Position numbers and translations under genes: made by a program
Part shown: positions 7,037-9,375 of the stretch, piece by piece
Layout of the letters: every line of letters starts with the position of its first letter
How positions within the stretch are numbered: position 1 is the first letter of the stretch
Assembly: GCA_964416755.1 (NCBI GenBank)
Contig: CAYQFH010000103.1
Location: 1-9,375 of the forward strand
DNA: 9,375 nt
Origin: Thiopontia sp964416755
GTDB taxonomy: Bacteria; Pseudomonadota; Gammaproteobacteria; GCF-002020875
Reading direction: 5' to 3'
The notes under the pieces: model-generated
Told to the model about the DNA's origin: nothing
The model's input: the letters and a program-made list of their open reading frames with translations, nothing else
Databases searched by the model: none

Positions 7037-7855
7037 TTAGAAGAGGGCTGCACTCAACTCATGCACTGCGGCCACCATATCGGGATCATCGGTCAGTGCC
7101 TGTCCGATCCCGGCACTACAGGCGGTGATCGGCGGAATGCCAGAGACGATTAGTTTAGCGGTATGGACCAGCAGGCGGGTACTGGCCCCTTCATCCAACC
7201 CACTCCCCTTGAGGTTGCGGGTCAATTCGGCAAATTTGACCAGATTACGGGCCGACCCCTCATCGATCCCACTCTCGCGCACGATGATACGCTGCTCCAG
7301 GTCAGCATCCGGATAGTTGAACTCAATGGCCACAAAGCGCTGGCGGGTACTCTGCTTCAGTTCCTTGAGTACACTCTGATAGCCGGGATTGTAGGAGACC
7401 ACCATCGCAAACTCGGGCACTGCCTGCAGTTGCTCTCCGATCTTCTCCATCGGCAGAACACGACGATCATCGGCCAGCGGGTGGATCACCACCATAGTGT
7501 CTTTGCGCGCCTCGACAATCTCATCGAGATAGCAGATACCGCCGCTGCGCACCGCGCGTGCCAACGGCCCATCAATCCAGCGAGTCTCACCACCCACAAT
7601 CAGGTAACGCCCGACCAGATCGGAGGCGGTCAAATCGTCATGACAGGAGACCGTGATGAGCGGCCGTTTGAGCCGCCACGCCATATGCTCCATAAAACGG
7701 GTCTTGCCACAACCGGTCGGCCCCTTCAGTAGCAGCGGCAGTTTGTTGCGGTAGGCGGACTCAAATAGTGCAATCTCCTCCCCCACCGGTTCATAGTAGG
7801 GCTCCTCTTCAATCCAGATCTCTTCGATCTGCTGTTTCTCGACTTGCTGGTTCAT
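7037..7855 (-). CDS. cbbQ: CbbQ/NorQ-family MoxR-type AAA+ ATPase
   Basis: 272 residues from ATG 7855. Walker A is GPTGCGKT (45-52), Walker B ICYLDE (107-112), sensor 1 N156 in SYNPGYQ, arginine finger candidates R171/R173 in KQSTRQRF, and the sensor-2 region GASTRLL (R227). These are hallmarks of the CbbQ/NirQ/NorQ/GvpN group. The hexameric ATPase works with a VWA partner, encoded immediately downstream, to remodel an enzyme such as inhibited Rubisco. The start at 7855 gives the usual family length (about 265-270). An in-frame ATG at 7939 would add 28 residues, but the strong Shine-Dalgarno lies inside that extension rather than before it. GAGGA sits only one or two bases before ATG 7855, so initiation may depend on coupling to the mini-ORF whose TAA ends 7 nt upstream. 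The gene is divergent from qmoA. CbbQ versus NorQ cannot be settled by eye. Confidence 0.9.
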   Translation of the reverse strand: MNQQVEKQQIEEIWIEEEPYYEPVGEEIALFESAYRNKLPLLLKGPTGCGKTRFMEHMAWRLKRPLITVSCHDDLTASDLVGRYLIVGGETRWIDGPLARAVRSGGICYLDEIVEARKDTMVVIHPLADDRRVLPMEKIGEQLQAVPEFAMVVSYNPGYQSVLKELKQSTRQRFVAIEFNYPDADLEQRIIVRESGIDEGSARNLVKFAELTRNLKGSGLDEGASTRLLVHTAKLIVSGIPPITACSAGIGQALTDDPDMVAAVHELSAALF

Positions 7856-7862
7856 ATCCTCA

Positions 7863-7925
7863 TTATCCCACTGTTTTTGTAGGATATAAACATCCAACCA
7901 CTTCCGGAACCGTGATATTTCCCAT
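7863..7925 (-). CDS. Possible 20-residue leader peptide upstream of cbbQ
   Basis: ATG at 7925 opens a short frame (MGNITVPEVVGCLYPTKTVG) ending in TAA at 7863-7865, 7 nt before the cbbQ ATG. It is preceded by AGGAGGG (7930-7936) with 4-nt spacing, the strongest ribosome-binding site in the window. It is out of frame with cbbQ. It may be a translated leader that feeds ribosomes onto cbbQ by coupling. Alternatively the Shine-Dalgarno is incidental and the true cbbQ start is elsewhere. The peptide matches nothing I know and has no run of a single amino acid that would suggest classical attenuation. Confidence 0.35.
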   Translation of the reverse strand: MGNITVPEVVGCLYPTKTVG

Positions 7926-7929
7926 TTTT

Positions 7930-7936
7930 CCCTCCT
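7930..7936 (-). promoter_or_regulatory. Strong Shine-Dalgarno in the cbbQ leader
   Basis: AGGAGGG, read on the minus strand, is placed ideally (4 nt) for ATG 7925 but is 74 nt away from the favoured cbbQ start at 7855. It lies within the codons that the longer cbbQ frame from 7939 would use. This argues against the 7939 start and for a translated mini-ORF. Confidence 0.55.
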
Positions 7937-7984
7937 CATATATCACTGATACCTTATTTAGATAAATCCATTAGAAATTTTCAT

Positions 7985-8001
7985 GCCGTAAACGGCCCGT
8001 T
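7985..8001. repeat. Overlapping short inverted repeats upstream of qmoA
   Basis: GCCGT-AA-ACGGC (7985-7996) overlaps AACGG-C-CCGTT (7991-8001). The two are mutually exclusive if folded as RNA, or together could form a regulator-binding palindrome in the cbbQ-qmoA divergent region. Confidence 0.4.
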
Positions 8002-8036
8002 TTCTGGAGGTTTAGCCCCAATCGGCGTATCGTTCG

Positions 8037-8060
8037 CACACGGAAAATTTCCGAACTGTG
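8037..8060. repeat. Inverted repeat in the qmoA leader
   Basis: CGGAAA-A-TTTCCG (8041-8053) is a perfect 6-bp inverted repeat around a central A. It is flanked by CACA (8037-8040) and TGTG (8057-8060), which could extend the stem past a 3-nt bulge. It looks like an operator site, or like a hairpin if this DNA is transcribed. Confidence 0.45.
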
Positions 8061-8063
8061 AAT

Positions 8064-8090
8064 TCACCGAGCGGTGACTCGTTGCGAGTC
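8064..8090. repeat. Two adjacent, overlapping hairpins just upstream of qmoA
   Basis: TCACCG-AG-CGGTGA (8064-8077) and GACTCG-TTG-CGAGTC (8076-8090) are both perfect 6-bp inverted repeats sharing two bases. They end 13 nt before the qmoA Shine-Dalgarno. There is no T-tract, so they are not a terminator. They could stabilise the mRNA 5' end, shape translation, or bind a regulator. Confidence 0.45.
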
Positions 8091-8114
8091 CCGACCTAAT
8101 AACGGAGAACATCA

Positions 8115-9375
8115 ATGACGGATGCAATTGCAACCAACGAGACCATTGTGGTCGTAGGTGGCGGCATTAGCGGTATCTCTGCAGCGATCGAAGCTGCCGA
8201 GTGTGGCAAGCAGGTCATCCTGCTTGAGAAAAACCCATCTCTGGGTGGCCGCGTCAGCCAGCTCTACAAGTACTTCCCCAAGATGTGCCACCCAACCTGT
8301 GGCCTGGAGATCAACTATCGCCGCACCAAGGCCAATCCAAACCTGCAGGTTTACACGATGGCTGAAGTGAACAAGATTGATGGCGAAGCCGGGGACTACA
8401 CCCTCGACGTCACCCTCAAGCCTCGTTATGTCAACGAGAACTGCACCGCCTGTGGCGCCTGTGCAGATGCGGTAGAGAGCGAGTTTGACGATGAGTTCAA
8501 CTACGGTATGAAGAAGCGCAAGGGTGCTTATCTCACTTCGACCATGGCCTACCCACAGCGTTACGTCATTGACCCAGCAATGATCGGTACTGACGATGCA
8601 GAGAAGGCGAAGGCCGCCTGCCCTGTCGACGCAGTCGATCTCGATATGCAGGAAGAGAACATTCAGCTCAAGGCAGGCTCTGTAATCTGGGCAACCGGAT
8701 GGCAGCCATTCGACGCCAACAAGATCCAGCCTTACGCCTACGACCGCAATGACAACGTCATTACCAATGTCGAGTTTGAGCGCATGCTAGACCCATTCGG
8801 TCCAACCGGTGGCAAGATTCTGCGCAAGGATGGCACCGAGGCACGCAACGTCGCCTTTATCCAGTGTGCCGGTTCACGTGACCGCAACTACATGAAGCAC
8901 TGCTCCCGCATCTGCTGCATGGCCACACTGAAGCACGCCAAGCTGATGCGCGAGCGTTTCGGTGATGACGAGAACTGGAAGGCCTCGATCTACTACATCG
9001 ACATCCGTGCGATCGACCGTATCGACGACTTCCACCAGGAGGTCAAGGCCGATCCAAACGTCACCTTTATCAAGTCCAAGGTGGCCAACGTGGTCCGCTC
9101 GCGCGAGAACGGCAATCCCGTACTGCGTGGTGTAGACACCGAAGGCTACAACCGCTACGAGAACGAGCATGATCTGGTTGTTCTGGCCGTAGGTATGGAG
9201 CCCAGCGTCAAGGCAGACCAGCTCCCAGCCTCTGTAGTGGGCGATGGCAACGGCTTCATCCAGGCGGATGAGAGCAATGGCGGTATCTTCGCAGCCGGTG
9301 TGGCTGGCGAGGCACTGGACGTTAACCGAGCGGTACAGAATGCAACCGGAAGCGCACTGCGTGCGATTCAGGTCA
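8115..9375 (+). CDS. qmoA: QmoA, FAD-binding subunit of the Qmo complex, partial at right edge
   Basis: 420 codons are present, close to the usual family length (about 410-420), so only the extreme C-terminus should be missing. QmoA is an HdrA-related flavoprotein of the QmoABC complex, which links APS reductase to the quinone pool at the cytoplasmic face of the membrane; in sulfur oxidisers electrons are thought to flow from APS reductase towards quinone. Visible features are the dinucleotide-binding GGGISG (15-20), LEKNPSLGGR (37-46), MCHPTCGLE (C58, C62), a CTACGAC cluster motif (C110, C113, C116) with C169-P170, and an HdrA-like CSRICCMATLKHA (C263, C267, C268). The C-terminal FAD segment GGIFAAGVAGEA (389-400) precedes the window end. 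ATG 8115 has GGAGA (8104-8108) at 6-nt spacing. Codon choice is strongly biased, with Lys almost always AAG, suggesting high expression. It is divergent from cbbQ; qmoB and qmoC are expected downstream. Confidence 0.93.
   Translation, partial: MTDAIATNETIVVVGGGISGISAAIEAAECGKQVILLEKNPSLGGRVSQLYKYFPKMCHPTCGLEINYRRTKANPNLQVYTMAEVNKIDGEAGDYTLDVTLKPRYVNENCTACGACADAVESEFDDEFNYGMKKRKGAYLTSTMAYPQRYVIDPAMIGTDDAEKAKAACPVDAVDLDMQEENIQLKAGSVIWATGWQPFDANKIQPYAYDRNDNVITNVEFERMLDPFGPTGGKILRKDGTEARNVAFIQCAGSRDRNYMKHCSRICCMATLKHAKLMRERFGDDENWKASIYYIDIRAIDRIDDFHQEVKADPNVTFIKSKVANVVRSRENGNPVLRGVDTEGYNRYENEHDLVVLAVGMEPSVKADQLPASVVGDGNGFIQADESNGGIFAAGVAGEALDVNRAVQNATGSALRAIQV

Noticed and set aside
7856..7939. 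28-residue N-terminal extension of CbbQ from ATG 7939
   Set aside because: Would exceed the usual family length, and the strong Shine-Dalgarno lies downstream of that ATG instead of upstream. Kept only as an alternative.
8115..9375. Calling this gene HdrA of heterodisulfide reductase
   Set aside because: The length (about 420 residues), the YKYFPKMCHPTCGLE-type segment and the PRYVNENCTACG segment fit QmoA better than the longer HdrA.

Overview
The window looks like chromosomal DNA from a chemolithoautotrophic, probably gammaproteobacterial, sulfur oxidiser. This is inferred from a clear QmoA-type flavoprotein (electron transfer between APS reductase and the quinone pool) lying beside a CbbQ/CbbO-type AAA+ ATPase and VWA pair. 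GC content is moderate by eye. I see no insertion sequences, tRNAs, rRNAs or CRISPR arrays. Both ends cut through genes.

Layout. Positions 1-3324 (minus strand) hold two multidomain two-component proteins in tandem. The first transcribed (757-3324) has two N-terminal receivers, PAS-like segments and a C-terminal kinase module with an unusual H-box. The second (1-743, C-terminus outside the window) is a receiver fused to a conventional histidine kinase. Positions 3325-3732 form a 408-bp divergent intergenic region. It contains a strong two-stem hairpin followed by a T-tract on the plus strand, with no plus-strand gene in front of it. This is best read as a small RNA of about 90 nt or as a leader attenuator. 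A perfect TATAAT box follows, and then a 387-residue protein of unrecognised family (3733-4896, plus).

Converging on that gene with a 19-bp gap are cbbO-like (4916-7036, minus) and cbbQ-like (7037-7855, minus). These two abut as TAA-ATG and are probably translationally coupled. cbbQ is preceded by a 20-codon mini-ORF carrying the best Shine-Dalgarno sequence in the window. A short divergent region with several small inverted repeats (7985-8090) leads into qmoA (8115 to beyond the right edge, plus).

How the genes may work together: QmoA belongs to the dissimilatory APS reductase branch of sulfur oxidation. CbbQ/CbbO-type pairs are ATP-driven remodelling machines that activate Rubisco or nitric oxide reductase. 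Here no Rubisco or nor gene is visible, and the neighbours are qmoA and an unknown protein, so the client is open. The most interesting signals are the hairpin RNA candidate, its C-rich loop matching (as complement) the ribosome-binding site in front of cbbQ, and the unknown 387-residue protein.
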